Source of the DNA: Anthoceros angustus
Taxonomy: Eukaryota > Streptophyta > Anthocerotopsida > Anthocerotales > Anthocerotaceae
Direction: 5' to 3'
Assembly: GCA_010909165.1 (NCBI GenBank)
Contig: MU008162.1
Coordinates: 1,798,001-1,862,000, forward strand
Length of the DNA stretch: 64,000 bases
Made by a program: the position numbers and the translations under genes. Shown one piece after another: positions 44,501 to 55,228 of the stretch. Each line of letters begins with the position of its first letter. Positions within the stretch are counted from its first letter, which is position 1. The notes below the pieces were generated by a model. That model saw only the letters and a program-made list of their open reading frames with translations, ran no database searches and had not been told where the DNA came from.

Positions 44501-46784
44501 ATGCTGCCATTAATTCGTATCTCAATCTTGTTACTGGCGTTAGCCACATCTCTGGCCACCGTAATTTTCAACTCCCCGCTTGTGGTCTCATAAATTACTC
44601 CATCACTCTTGGAGAAGGGGCCTTCACCCTTGCTCCTCTGCTCATCTGCATACTCAACTGCCACTGTCGCTTCATACACAGCCACATCAACAAAGAGGTT
44701 GTGCAGAATAAACGCCTTCTTGTCCCGAATTTGACGTTCTTCCGGTGTTTTGCAAGCCATGGCAGCAAGAATTGCAAACTCTCGCGCCCATGGTCTGGAC
44801 TTGCTCTTGCCATCTCTACCTTGACCTCCTCCGTTTCCCCCCCATGTTTCGTCTTCAGTTGGTAGGGGAGGGAAAGTCGAGGGGGCATCTGCTGCTATCG
44901 TGGGCACTAGCCACGTGTTGGACCGAAGACCGTAGGGCAAATTGCCAAACTGCAGGAACACGAAATTCAGAAAAATGAGAACCACACACTTGCGATACCC
45001 GAGAGAGCAGTGACAACGAGCCTCACCTTATTCCTTTCCGCGAAAGCTCTCAGAAGCTCGTCGTATGCCTGCACCACAAACCACACACTGCTCAGACACA
45101 AGACAAGCCACTGTCATGTTACACACGAGGAATCCACAGTCCCATGAAGAATCTACAGTCCCATGAAAAGTTCACCGTCCACAAAACTCCAGCCGATCTC
45201 TAAAAACAGAAAGGTGCGAAAGGAGGGGTAGAAGCACACGTTAACAAACGCTTTGCTGAGGCGACGCAGAAGCTCTACAAGTGAGCGACTATGTATCAAT
45301 TGCTTGCCATTGCTATAAAATCCTCTGGCACAAGCAGTTACTGTTACGAGTTTCCCATTGCATAGTCTCACCTGCCACACAACGACCATGTCAAGTCTCG
45401 GAAAGCAAGCAGGAGGCAAAAAGGATTGCGAGCAAGCAGTAAATGGCAGATCGAAGAAGAGAAACTCACATCAATGGGGAAAAAATCTCCGTCTGCAGAC
45501 AACTCATCCAGCTGCAACTTGGTGGATCGCCGCAAAACTGCACAAATCACTGAGCGACTTAGCCAGCCAGCCAGCTGCAATCACGGGCATCGCAGGAAGT
45601 CACAGAATGAACAGATAGCAGCAGGCGCGTCCAACTGACATTGAATCGGTGGTGTCAAGTGCGAAAAGGAGAAGAATTCGTAAAACTGGCCGAGCTTGGA
45701 TGGAGGACACATTCCAGTCATATCACCCTTCTCTGTGGCCTCCTTCGCGGCGGCCATAGCGGCTGCCGCCTCAGGCTTGCTAATCACGGTACTCCTGGGC
45801 TTATTACTGCTGCTCTGAGGGATAAATTTGAACGGGGCCTGGTCGGCAGGCTGGTCTTGTTGCCTGTCCTCGGAATCCGCATCAGTGGCGCTGTCCTTGG
45901 CAGAATCCCCTTTCTCCTGATCCCCAACAGCCCCCGCGGGCGCGCCCTTGGCCGCCCGATCAACTTGCTTCCCGGACGGCCCGAAGCAGGTGGTGCAAGC
46001 CACGATGTCAAGCAGTCTTCTGATATGCGTCACAACCTCCTCCTCCGAATAATCCTCTGTCCCGAGCAACAGCCAAGCCACCGCGATGAAAAACTCTCTC
46101 ACGTCGATACGACGCAAGCAAAGAAAGGGAATCCGGATCACGATCTACCTTCAACCAGCGTCAGGACGCATGGCTTCAAGATGGAGACTTCCAGCGAATC
46201 CCGCAACCGCGGTCCCCTAACCTGCAGTCAGCGAGAAAGCACACAATGAGTGCCGGTGATAACGCAGGCGCACACACGTCATGAGTGCAAAGCCAAGCGC
46301 GCCACCTCGTGATGCAACGAGTAGTTGGTGAGATGGCAGGTTTCCACATGCACTGCCAGCAGGCGTCGCACATCCAGAATGCGATCCGTAGAAATTCCCT
46401 GCACCAGCTCAAGAACGCTGTCAGGACACTCCCGCAAGAGCCAGCGCATGCACCTCAATCCCTCTCCAACGACAGCACCTCCTCAACCTCAAGGACCAAA
46501 CCATCACCTTCAGGATAACCGGGTTCTCACTCCCCGGCAAGTTCACAGCGATGTCGAGCACCGTAGGCAAAACTGCAATCCGCAAATTGTACATGAGCAC
46601 CAAAAAAAAAAATCCTACCACAACACAAGGCATCTGTGACACCAATTCCACCCGCTCCGACAAGCTTCCTTCCGTCCGGTGTCCAAAAATCCTCCAACCA
46701 AGCACAAAACTCACTCTTCTCCTCCTTCTTCTTCTTCTCTCCCTTAGCCTTGTGCGTCTTGGTCTTCCCCGTCCTGGGAGCCAT
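38564..46784 (-). CDS. REC-type CLU/TPR protein (TSS/REC1 family)
   Basis: Large cytosolic/nuclear CLU-domain protein. In Arabidopsis the REC and TSS members affect chloroplast compartment size and meristem function. Twenty-one exons, all GT-AG and in frame: 46784-46715, 46572-46508, 46398-46306, 46221-46149, 46056-45640, 45537-45470, 45371-45240, 45068-45027, 44949-44419, 44321-44155, 44118-43440, 43352-43251, 43206-42835, 42755-42663, 42571-42470, 42389-42285, 42202-42069, 41995-41812, 41720-41476, 41374-41287, 41203-38564. CDS 6402 nt, 2133 aa. The order is [20 protein letters not shown] start, CLU-N ([20 protein letters not shown]), CLU core ([13 protein letters not shown]), eIF3p135-like region, TPRs ([20 protein letters not shown]) and [13 protein letters not shown]. 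A disordered 880-aa last exon holds Lys/Glu-rich repeats, DEGWQEAV and NPNAAEFVP. It is longer than the roughly 1800 aa usual in Arabidopsis. Confidence 0.96.
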
Positions 46785-49603
46785 GGTTCCGAGCTCGGTC
46801 CTCCTTGCCCCTTGCCCCGGAGCAGCTACCGGTTTCACGAATTAATTTCCTTCGCCGCTAGCGAGCAAATTCCCCTTCCCCGAATCCCTCCACTCCAAGG
46901 AGCACAGGCAATGCGGCCGGGCCTGCTACTGCACCTGCCGCCGCTGCTGCTACTGCTCCTGCAGCTGGATGGATTGCCGGATGCACCGGAGGCTGCAGCC
47001 GCTGCAGCGGAATGCCGAGAGGAAAAAACAGGCCGCCGGATTCCGAGACAGCGCGGGAAGAAGGGGCGACGAATGAGGCGCAGTGGCAGCGGACGGATGG
47101 GGTGGACGGACGGCGTCCGACGCGAGAAGCAGAAGCAGAAGAAAAGAAGGTGCAGAGAAGGCGCGCGCGAGAAAGAGGAGAGGAGATGGCAGCAGAGTGG
47201 CACGCTCCACCACACTGCAGCGCTGCGCTGCGCGCTGTCGCCTGTTGTGCGCTGGGAGGGGGGATACGGGGGGGATAAGAGGCGTGGTGGAGGATGGCAT
47301 TTGAGGCGGGCAGCGAATGGGGGTCGGGCGGGCCCGGGCCTCGGGGACAGGCCACGGATGGCCAAACCCATTTTTGAAGCAATATTTGGTGCTTGGCCCA
47401 GGAAATCGCGGCGCACAGGGTGCCGATGACCGGCTGGACGGAACGGGCCACCCCCTTTCCTCCCTTTCCTCTCCCGAATCGACTCTATCGATTCGGGATA
47501 AGAAAATCGGGGCTGTGCCCTTTCCACGCCGGTTGCAGCCCCTTCCATATCCCCATTTGCCCCTCCAAGCCTCACGACTGTCATCCACTTCCATCCTCTC
47601 ACCCAACAACACACACACACACACATACATATACCCAGATGTACATTCCTTTGTCTCTAAAAATTCTTTGTCACAAGTACCCAATATTGAAAGAAGTGTG
47701 TCATTTTCTTCATCTTAGTCATAAGTATCGAATATTGAAAGAAATCTCGCACTTCAAGGTCTCGCATGTTACGGTTTCATCTTGGTTTGACACCTTATTC
47801 ACAAGGACATACATACTAGACATCTCAAGGTCTCACGTTCTCGATTACAAGTACAAACATGATATGTAACTAGTTTGTGAGGACCGGGGCCTACTCAATC
47901 ACCATCGTTCACGCACGTATCGTCTTGTCTGCCATATTCCGACATGCTGTCGCCGTGGTGGGTTCTTTGTGATTGCTTTTGTGTGTCTGGTGATCCGTGA
48001 GCATCGAGGGATCCTAGTACATATCATAGAGGATCGCCCGACAAGAAGATGGAGAAAATCCTCCATTCATTGGTCGCAACAAATACCACCACGTACAAAT
48101 ATCACGTGGATGCTGCAATCATTTATAAAGCAGTCCTGACATGGGCACAGCTTAGCCCTTTCGTTTCTGACAATTTTTTCTTTTCCTTTCGTAACCTAAG
48201 TCGCCTGACCGACTGTGTTGTACGCCACTCTTTTTGTAATGCGACTAGTCTATTCCTCATGCACCACATGCATCATAGCTGTCAAGTTGTGGTACAACAA
48301 CTACCAATACGATATCTTATATTTGAGCTGATAAGTACGCAAGTAGAAGCATTATCTCATGTTAAAGGTATGGGACAAAGGAAACAAAGGAAGATTGAAT
48401 GAAGAGGTGAACACTAGAGAAAAATATACGACGTTTCCAGCCCAACCCAACCCAACAAGCGAAAGCAAGGAGAGGTCGTCACAAAAACAACATGAGCGGC
48501 GGAAAGGGAAGCAAAAGCAAGGGTGGAGGAGGAGGAGGAAGAGTGGGATACGGAAGGGCGATGTTGTGCTAGAGCGACTAAAGGGGGATAAAAAGGGCAC
48601 AAATATCTGAGTGCGAGAGTGGTTTGAGACAAGATTATCCAGCGAGCGCAAGATGACCTGGTCAACAACAGGCAGAGCGCTTTATTTGCGGGAGGCGGCC
48701 CAGATTGGCCCGCTCGCAGCGAGTGGCGCTCATTGGACCGGCAGCGGCAGGCCTCCTTCCCCGGGTTGGGGTTGGACCACCACACTCCCACGCCATGATC
48801 CCGAGCCTCCTTCCCAACCCTAAAAACCCCAGACCGGACCCCAGACCTCACTCTGCATGACGCCATGACGCAGGGGGAGGCAGCGGAGGGGAGGGCAGGG
48901 GAGTTCGGCCCTTGGGGAACGTTTTAGGGTTTGGATCCAGACTCGGAGGCGGGCATCATCCATACACGCCATATCTTGGCCCCGCGGGGCAAGTGTGGCC
49001 AACACGGGCAGGGGCCTTATCCAGCGGATCGCCAGGATCGCATATCATTGCCCAAACTTGATTAAGATTATTTGGCCCTTGTCGCACCCAGGCCAGGCGC
49101 CAGCCCAAACAGGAGGATGTATGACCCGCGAACCCGGCCGCGGGGCCCACCGGGAGCGCGATCTGACTGGCTCTCCGTGTCCGGGACACGAGTGTGCTGC
49201 AGCGCCCACGTCGCCTCCTTCAGTGGGGCCCTCCCACCAAAGCCGGGCTCTGTGCATGTCGGGTGTACGTCCGCCCAATTCCAGGCCTCCGCTTCTGCGC
49301 GCAATCTGTGCAACGCGCACGCTGCTGCCCCCGGGCCTCCTCGTGGAGGTGAAAAGACGAGAGGAGACATCCCACCTGGCGAGGGAACGGGGCCCCAGCC
49401 ACTCCCGCCCTGGACCGCTGTCTTTTGCGGATGGGAGCGATCGCCTCAACCACGGCGCCTTATCCACTTGGCCGTGGCCCGGCCGCAGCACGCTGCCCCA
49501 CGCTCGTCACCTTGGACCTGCATCTGCTCTCGCATCCCTGCCCTGCCAAATGTTCCCCCCCCCTGCCCCCTGCCCCCTGCATGGCGCCATGGGCGATGCC
49601 ATG
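46785..49603. other. intergenic: REC promoter side and 3' side of the plastid-protein gene
   Basis: Positions 46785-47470 are GC-rich and probably hold the REC 5' UTR and promoter. A CA-dinucleotide run lies near 47608-47630, and an imperfect direct repeat (AATATTGAAAGAA) at about 47680-47740. Positions 48640-49600 are again GC-rich, with overlapping ORFs on both strands that I read as compositional. TAAAAACCCC/ACCCTAA telo-box-like bases occur at about 48817. No gene supported. Confidence 0.5.
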
Positions 49604-51101
49604 CTACGCCGCTGGGATGCCCAGACATGCCCGGATGCCGCCCTCGAACTCGTCCAGCGCTGCGCCTGCCTGCTGCAGCGCCTTCATCACGCTGGCCCTG
49701 CAAGGTTCAGACGTCCGGTTCAGTTGTTCGATTCAGTTAAGTTCAGTTCAGGGCGCCAGTAGGTAGTCAAGTGCTCATCAGGTGTGATGAGCAGACAAAT
49801 GAACAAACCAACAAACCCTAGTCTGGCATTAAATCCAGACCTGGTGAGCCAATGAGCAGAGCGTAGGAGGCAAGGTAGAGTTGATCAAGGAAGGACGAAA
49901 GGAAAACGAACGAACCCTAGTCATGCATTAAATCCAGACCTAATGAGCCAATGCCGAGAGGATCGGAAGCAAGGCAGAGTTGATCAAGGAAGAAAAGAGG
50001 AAAGGAAGACAGGAAGGAGCAAAGGAAGAAACCAGGGAGAGGAAAAAAATGCCTACCTGTCCACACCATCCCCCGCTGCCCCAGAGGCCAGGAACTGGTC
50101 CAGAGTGTTGAAGGCTTGGATGAGCTCGTCCAGGGCTGCATCGGCCTTGAGCCTGACGGGGTCTGCCTTGTCTAGAAGGGAGGCTGCGTTCTTCAGGATG
50201 AGTCGGAATGTGCACACCTGAGTTGTGTGGAGACCTAGGTCAGGTAGGGACAACCAGAGCAAGAGGAAGAGGAAGAGGAAAATGTAGCATGAGGAAGGAA
50301 ACGTTGTGGAGCACATCATACCTGAATGCCTGACCGACTTTGGAGGTCGATCACAGAGCCAGCCTCCGGAGCCATGCAGTCACGGGATGCTCTCTTCACC
50401 AGCTCCTCTGCCTCCTGGTAGCTGCTGCTGCTGCTGATGCCGTCAGCGCCTGATTACATGAGCACGAGTCAAGTTGCAAACGACTTGCACGTTGTCACAC
50501 ACAGTAGCACATTGCAAACAGCACAGAAAACACGAGATGATGATGTGCCGGGAGACAGGAACAAGGAGCTTTCTTTCCTTACTGTTCAGCACAAACACTG
50601 CGCTCTGCAGCCTGTCCCTGGAGGCCAGAATGGGAGCCAGAAGGAACTGAGAGGTTTTCTTCTTCTGCTCTCGCAGCCAGTCCTTCGGTCCTGCTGCCAT
50701 TCCACCATGCCATCACATCATGCTACGAGACGTGACAGGAAAGGTGAGCACAGAAAGAAATCGTGACTCTCTGCTGCTGCACAGCCAGTGTCAGAATGCA
50801 ATCACGAATTTCGCTTACAGATTCCGAGCGAGAAAGCATTGGCCGGGTCGCAATTCAGCCCCAAGCTCGTCACCAGGTCCAGGGCCAGGGCGCCGGCCGC
50901 CAGAACCATGCCCCGCCGTGTCCCGTCACCATCGCCATAGCCGTTGCCAGCAGCAGCAGCCACCACAATCTGCCGTGGTGGTGTGCTCCTGGACCTTGGA
51001 CATTGCCGTGCCGGACGAGCCCGCACCAGAAGGCCGACACCCGGGAAGAGGCAGCATTGCTGCCCCAGCTGCACGCCGCACACGGATGTGCTCATCACCA
51101 T
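49604..51101 (-). CDS. predicted chloroplast (thylakoid lumen) helical protein, 258 aa
   Basis: Five exons: 51101-50819, 50693-50583, 50449-50322, 50217-50057 and 49697-49604, all GT-AG with matching phases. CDS 777 nt. The first 94 codons look like a bipartite plastid presequence: a Ser/Arg-rich transit part, then twin Arg (TRRG) followed by a hydrophobic MVLAAGALALDLVTSLGL stretch, as in Tat-routed lumen proteins. The mature part (ISGPKDWLREQKKKTSQFLL onward) is all-helical. Conserved-looking segments are RDCMAPEAGSVIDLQSRSG and VCTFRLILKNAASLL, and it ends LDEFEGGIRACLGIPAA. The four-helix layout recalls PsbQ-like proteins, but I cannot assign it. Function unknown. Start could be the second Met at 51095. 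Confidence 0.8.
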
Positions 51102-51195
51102 TGCGTCTTGCTCGCGAACGCGCCTGCTGCTTCCTGCCTTGCTCCTGCTCGTAAAGCCCTAAGCTCTTGCGATTTTGGTGTCTCCTTGTCGGATC
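51102..51195. promoter_or_regulatory. 94-bp divergent promoter gap
   Basis: The start codons of the minus-strand plastid-protein gene (51101) and the plus-strand oxygenase gene (51196) are only 94 bp apart. Both 5' UTRs and any shared promoter must fit here or overlap the neighbour's coding region. I see no TATA box; the sequence includes AAGCCCTAAGCTC. Confidence 0.55.
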
Positions 51196-52828
51196 ATGGC
51201 GATGGAGATCGCTGTGCTGGATTATGCCAGCCTCGTGGCTGCGCATCAGGCCTGCAGGCCACATGGCAGTGATTTGTGCCATTCCAGAGCCTCTTCGGAT
51301 GCAGCATGCCAGGAGCAATCGCAAGGGGAAGTGCTGGCCAGGCTGAGGGATGCTCTGGGACCTCAGGGCCCGGGCCTTGTGACCGTCAGAGGAGTGCCAG
51401 GATATGGAAGTCTGCGGGAGGAGCTTCTTCCCATGGCTCGCACGCTGGCTCTCATGCCCAGGATGCAACGGAATTCCGTGCTCAAGGTTTGTTAGCTCAA
51501 TCTGTGCACCATCGTGCCTTCCTTGGAACAATTCAAGCCGTAGAGCTTTGCCGTGTGCTGTTCCAGCACCAAATTTGCGGAAATTTTCGCTGCCTGTGCC
51601 CACCGTGTGTACTTGTCTGGATGCTGGTATGTACTTCGGAGCACGTGAGAAGTGCTCCCGAGTGAAGTACAATGTTGTCGTGTTCGGGTTCCTCACCGGA
51701 TCTTTTGTCTCGTCATGGCGTTTGCAGGAGAACGGTTTGGGGACAGATGTTCCCATGAAGGATCCCAACAGGGCGGTGTCATCGTTTGCTGCGCAGCTGC
51801 AATTTTCTGTTGCAGATATCTTTGATGTTGCTAGTGGACAAGTTGTGGGAACCGACTCTTCAGACATGTCAGCAGGTTGCGGGCCACCGGAGTGGGATTA
51901 TACGAAAGGACAGATGCAGCACTTGGGCTGGCTCTTCAGGCAGCTAGGGTTGTCTATGGTGAAGCTGGGGCTGCTTGTTGCTGCCCTTTGTGACCAGGTT
52001 GTGAGAGGTGCTGGACTGGAAGAAACCATCCTGAGTGCTGGAACTGCCAAAGGGCGGCTAATCCACTACCACTCTGCAGCTGAAGGATGTACTCACAGCC
52101 GGAAGCAGGCTCCTGGAAAGGTGTCTCAACAACCGATTCCAAGTCAGGAGCAATCTACAAAGACACAGGAATGGCAGGACTGGCATCTTGATTATGGAGT
52201 TTTCACAATCCTCACATCCCCTCTTTTCTGCAAGTTGCCAGCCCATGACGACAGCACTGCACTCATCCTAACACACGGCGAGGGCAGGGACTACAAGGAG
52301 GCACTGCCATGTAGCACTCTTCCGGCCCAAGTCTGCCCTCCCCCAGATGGTCACTCTCACCTGCAAATTCTCCATTGCCCCAGCAACAGGCTCCGGTTCA
52401 TCGACATCCCCCCTGATTGTCTAGCCATCCAAGTGGGAGAAGCTGCCCAGATCTTGTCTGGTGGGAAACTGCGGGCCACAGCACACTGCGTGTCCCGACC
52501 TTCCGGAGGCAACCAGGATATAAGCAGGAACACCTTCGCTGTCTTCCTACATCCTTCCTGGGACAAACCTCTTGTAAATCCCCACGGGTGTGACAGAAAT
52601 GCCGTGCTGCAAGCACACCCAGAATGTTCCTCTCAGCTTGAAAACCTTCACCTCTCTGTCGGCAAGATGGAAGCTTCTACCCAGGTACTGTCCCACATCT
52701 CCAAGGTCATCCCTCCTCTATCCTCCCGATGGTCAGATGGCTGCACCTTCGCAGACTTCTCTCGGAAAACAACAAGCCAATACTACGGTGCAGCAGGTCG
52801 GCAATCAAAGCTGCCTCAGCTGGTCTGA
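51196..52828 (+). CDS. 2-oxoglutarate/Fe(II) dioxygenase-like protein
   Basis: Two exons, 51196-51486 and 51728-52828, with one 241-bp GT-AG intron in phase 0; 463 aa. The double-stranded beta-helix core is visible. The metal-binding HxD is in WHLDYGVFTI (about residue 280), the distal His in LRATAHCVSRP and the 2-oxoglutarate-binding Arg in ISRNTFAVF, giving the full H-D...H...R set of an active enzyme. N-terminal VTVRGVPGY and DVPMKDPNRAVSSF resemble the isopenicillin-N-synthase-like branch. Substrate unknown. The C-terminus SRKTTSQYYGAAG is intact. The ATG at 51196 is the only one that opens the frame; a pyrimidine-rich TTTTCTGTTGCAG inside exon 2 could be an unused acceptor. Confidence 0.85.
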
Positions 52829-53402
52829 TATGCGTTCATCGTGCCATGTCGGGTGAGTTTCCTTCACATCCATCCTGTTCCATGTAGGGACTCTATGTTT
52901 GTTCCTCTTGCTCCCGTTGCCTGTCAACTGACGCCTGGTTGTTGTTAAAATGGAAGCAAGTGCTTAACTCGGGTTAACGTTCCGAGGGGCTGAGGTTTGC
53001 AGTGAGAGGTTTTCACCTTTCTTCCTATTTGTGCATCTACGCGCTGCCGAAATGGCAGCGCGTTGCTTTGAAGGCAAGTCTGAGGCCGCTATTTGGTGCA
53101 TCCCGTTGTTTCCCGCTGGTTACTGAACAGCAGCCGTGTGTCTGCGCCTGTTCCGTGCGTCAGCGTTTTTGTTTAATTTGTTTGTCCTGTCGGGATCTGG
53201 CTGCCGGGTCGTGATTTGCTGAGGAGTCTTTGTGCAAATCGAGGGACTGCAACCTTGCTGATCTGGGTGGGACGTGTCCACGCGCTCGTCATGTGTGCTG
53301 GCTAGGTTTCATCGGAAGTTTGCAGGAAGGGAATTTGGAGTTGGGTTTAGACCTAGCGGCACGCAGGGTTGCATCGGGCTGTTGTGTAGGTTGGAAGGTT
53401 TG
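52829..53402. other. intergenic, oxygenase 3' to VPS37 5'
   Basis: Contains overlapping short ORFs without domains. It should hold the 3' UTR of the oxygenase gene and the promoter/5' UTR of VPS37. Nothing else seen. Confidence 0.5.
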
Positions 53403-54044
53403 ATGTCGCTGGCAGGCTGGAGTCTTGCAGATATGTTCAGACATGGGAGCGGGGCGCAGCAGCCGTTCCCTAGGGTTAGCTCGTCGGGGGCCGTGAGTGG
53501 TGACGCCAGGCCGCATTCTCCATCGGGGAGTGGCTCCCAGGGGCATGCACCCAACAGCTTGGCTGCTCTGAAAGACCGGAGTGTGCAGGATCTGGAGAAC
53601 TTGTGGAAAAACAAGGAAGCCTACAACACGTTTCTCGGGTCTCTGGAGCCGGTACGGAGGTCTGAGTCTTTGGTGCAGGATTTGAAGAAGAGCAACTTGG
53701 ATCAAGCGAAGAAGAATCTGGCCAAGGAAGCTGACATAGCTGAGCTGAAAAACCAGTGTGCTATTATCAGGACGACAGAGTTGGCTGCTGCCCGGGAGAG
53801 GTTCGAGGAGGTTCATGCCAGGGAGAAGGAAGTGTTCAACCAATTGTCTCCTGCGGCTCTTTCCAACAAGCTGCATGAAGCAGCCACGGAGGCTGATGAA
53901 GAATCAGAAAACCTGCACCGGCAGTTTGTACAGGGAGAGATAGAGCTGGCTGAGTTCATTTCAACGTATAGGAAAAAGCGGCTGTTGTATCATAAGCGTT
54001 TTCTCACCAGGGCTTCCGTTCTGGCAATGAGCCTTCGAGGGTAG
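53403..54044 (+). CDS. VPS37: VPS37 (ESCRT-I subunit), intronless
   Basis: ESCRT-I component that helps sort ubiquitinated membrane proteins into multivesicular bodies. Single exon, 213 aa, close to plant VPS37 length. A Ser/Pro/Gly-rich N-terminus is followed by the Mod(r) domain from about residue 58. It includes LAALKDRSVQDLENLWKNKE, then the long coiled coil (AKKNLAKEADIAELKNQCAI, RERFEEVHAREKEV) and the C-terminal AEFISTYRKKRLLYHKR signature. The frame is open upstream to 53274, but MSLAGWSLADMF at 53403 fits the family start better. Neighbours suggest no functional link. Confidence 0.93.
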   Translation: MSLAGWSLADMFRHGSGAQQPFPRVSSSGAVSGDARPHSPSGSGSQGHAPNSLAALKDRSVQDLENLWKNKEAYNTFLGSLEPVRRSESLVQDLKKSNLDQAKKNLAKEADIAELKNQCAIIRTTELAAARERFEEVHAREKEVFNQLSPAALSNKLHEAATEADEESENLHRQFVQGEIELAEFISTYRKKRLLYHKRFLTRASVLAMSLRG

Positions 54045-55228
54045 TAGGCACTACTGAACTGGGAGAACGTGATACCGTTCTTCAGGTGCTAGCTTGGTCG
54101 AATTATTCTGCCCGGAATTACGCAAACACAACCGTCAACCGTAGCATACCAAGGGATTTTATTTCCCATATAAGCCATTGCTTTGAGTCTAACAGGTTCT
54201 TGCGAAGGTGTTCCATTGGGTGGCCAAATCAGCTCTGCTGTGGGATCCTAACACGTCAGTAATCTGTGAGAAGTTGGCAATTGGGAACTACTGAAATTCG
54301 CTTCTCTGCTTGCTGTTGGCCTTCTTTCACCATCCGTTTCCCTTTTACATACAAGCAGGGACGATGATGCAGGGGCAGCCTTCACAGTAGGTTAGGGTTC
54401 TGGGGAGACATGAGCTCCAAGGCGTTATGGGATCATGCCAGGCTGAAGGCAGTAGATATGAACTCTGATGTCATTGTGGAATGAAATAAGGGTGACCCGA
54501 CTATCAGTAGAGGAAGTGCGTTCTTGTGCCTGACGACCCCCCTTCCGCATTTGATGGTTATGCAAGGCCAGCTGGCAGCGTCTTACTCCACGAGAACGCT
54601 TTTGGGCTTGTGAGCTCCCCATTCACATTCTGTCTGGAAGTCCAGGATGTCATGTCGCAAATCTTAAATGTCGCCAGTTTATCCCTGAGTGTGCCAATTT
54701 AGGAAAATGGCAGTGTGGTCGTTATGCTTGTTGTGGGTTTGTATGCTTGCTTGGGTTTCAAGCCGCCACTCACTGAGGGTTTGTGCCGTAGTCGAGGACA
54801 TCATGGAACGGTCCATAGAGTGCAATCACGAACTTCTCTCATATGTCAAATCAATATTTTTATTGTAAGAAATTTAATTGAATTATTGATTCTTTGTAAG
54901 CGAAGTATAAAAACAAATAGCATGAAAAATATTAGATTTTTGCTAGTTAATTATGAAAAAAATTATTATGAATTAGTTTTTACCTAGCCAAGTGTAAAAG
55001 TTAATATTTTGAAAATATTAGTTTTTTGCTAGCAGAGTGTGTAAAATTACTGTAAATTAGTTCTTTGATAGCGAAGTGTAGGAAATACATATTGTCACTT
55101 GGCTCATAGCTAGCGAATAGATTTGCCTATATATGTGAAGCTTATGCTCTATTTTATACTCTCTAACTTTTTTTTATAGGTAGTGCTTTTGTTATTTGAG
55201 GATTACTTTGTTATTTGAAGTCTAGTGA
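54045..55228. other. intergenic, becoming AT-rich after 54830
   Basis: No supported gene. From about 54840 the AT content rises sharply and stays high through the AP2-like gene. Repeated TTTTTGCTAG/TAGCxAAGTGTA motifs occur at 54895-55080. Confidence 0.5.

Noticed and set aside
46551-47429. 292-codon plus-strand ORF over the REC start
   Set aside because: It runs antisense through REC exon 1 and into the GC-rich promoter; low-complexity product without a domain.
48995-49762. Overlapping 222- to 255-codon plus-strand ORFs
   Set aside because: Two frames plus the opposite strand are open at once in GC-rich DNA, with no domain; the true exon here is the minus-strand 49697-49604.
50926-51867. 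313-codon minus-strand ORF across the divergent promoter
   Set aside because: It lies antisense to the oxygenase exons and out of frame with the plastid-protein exon 1; no domain.
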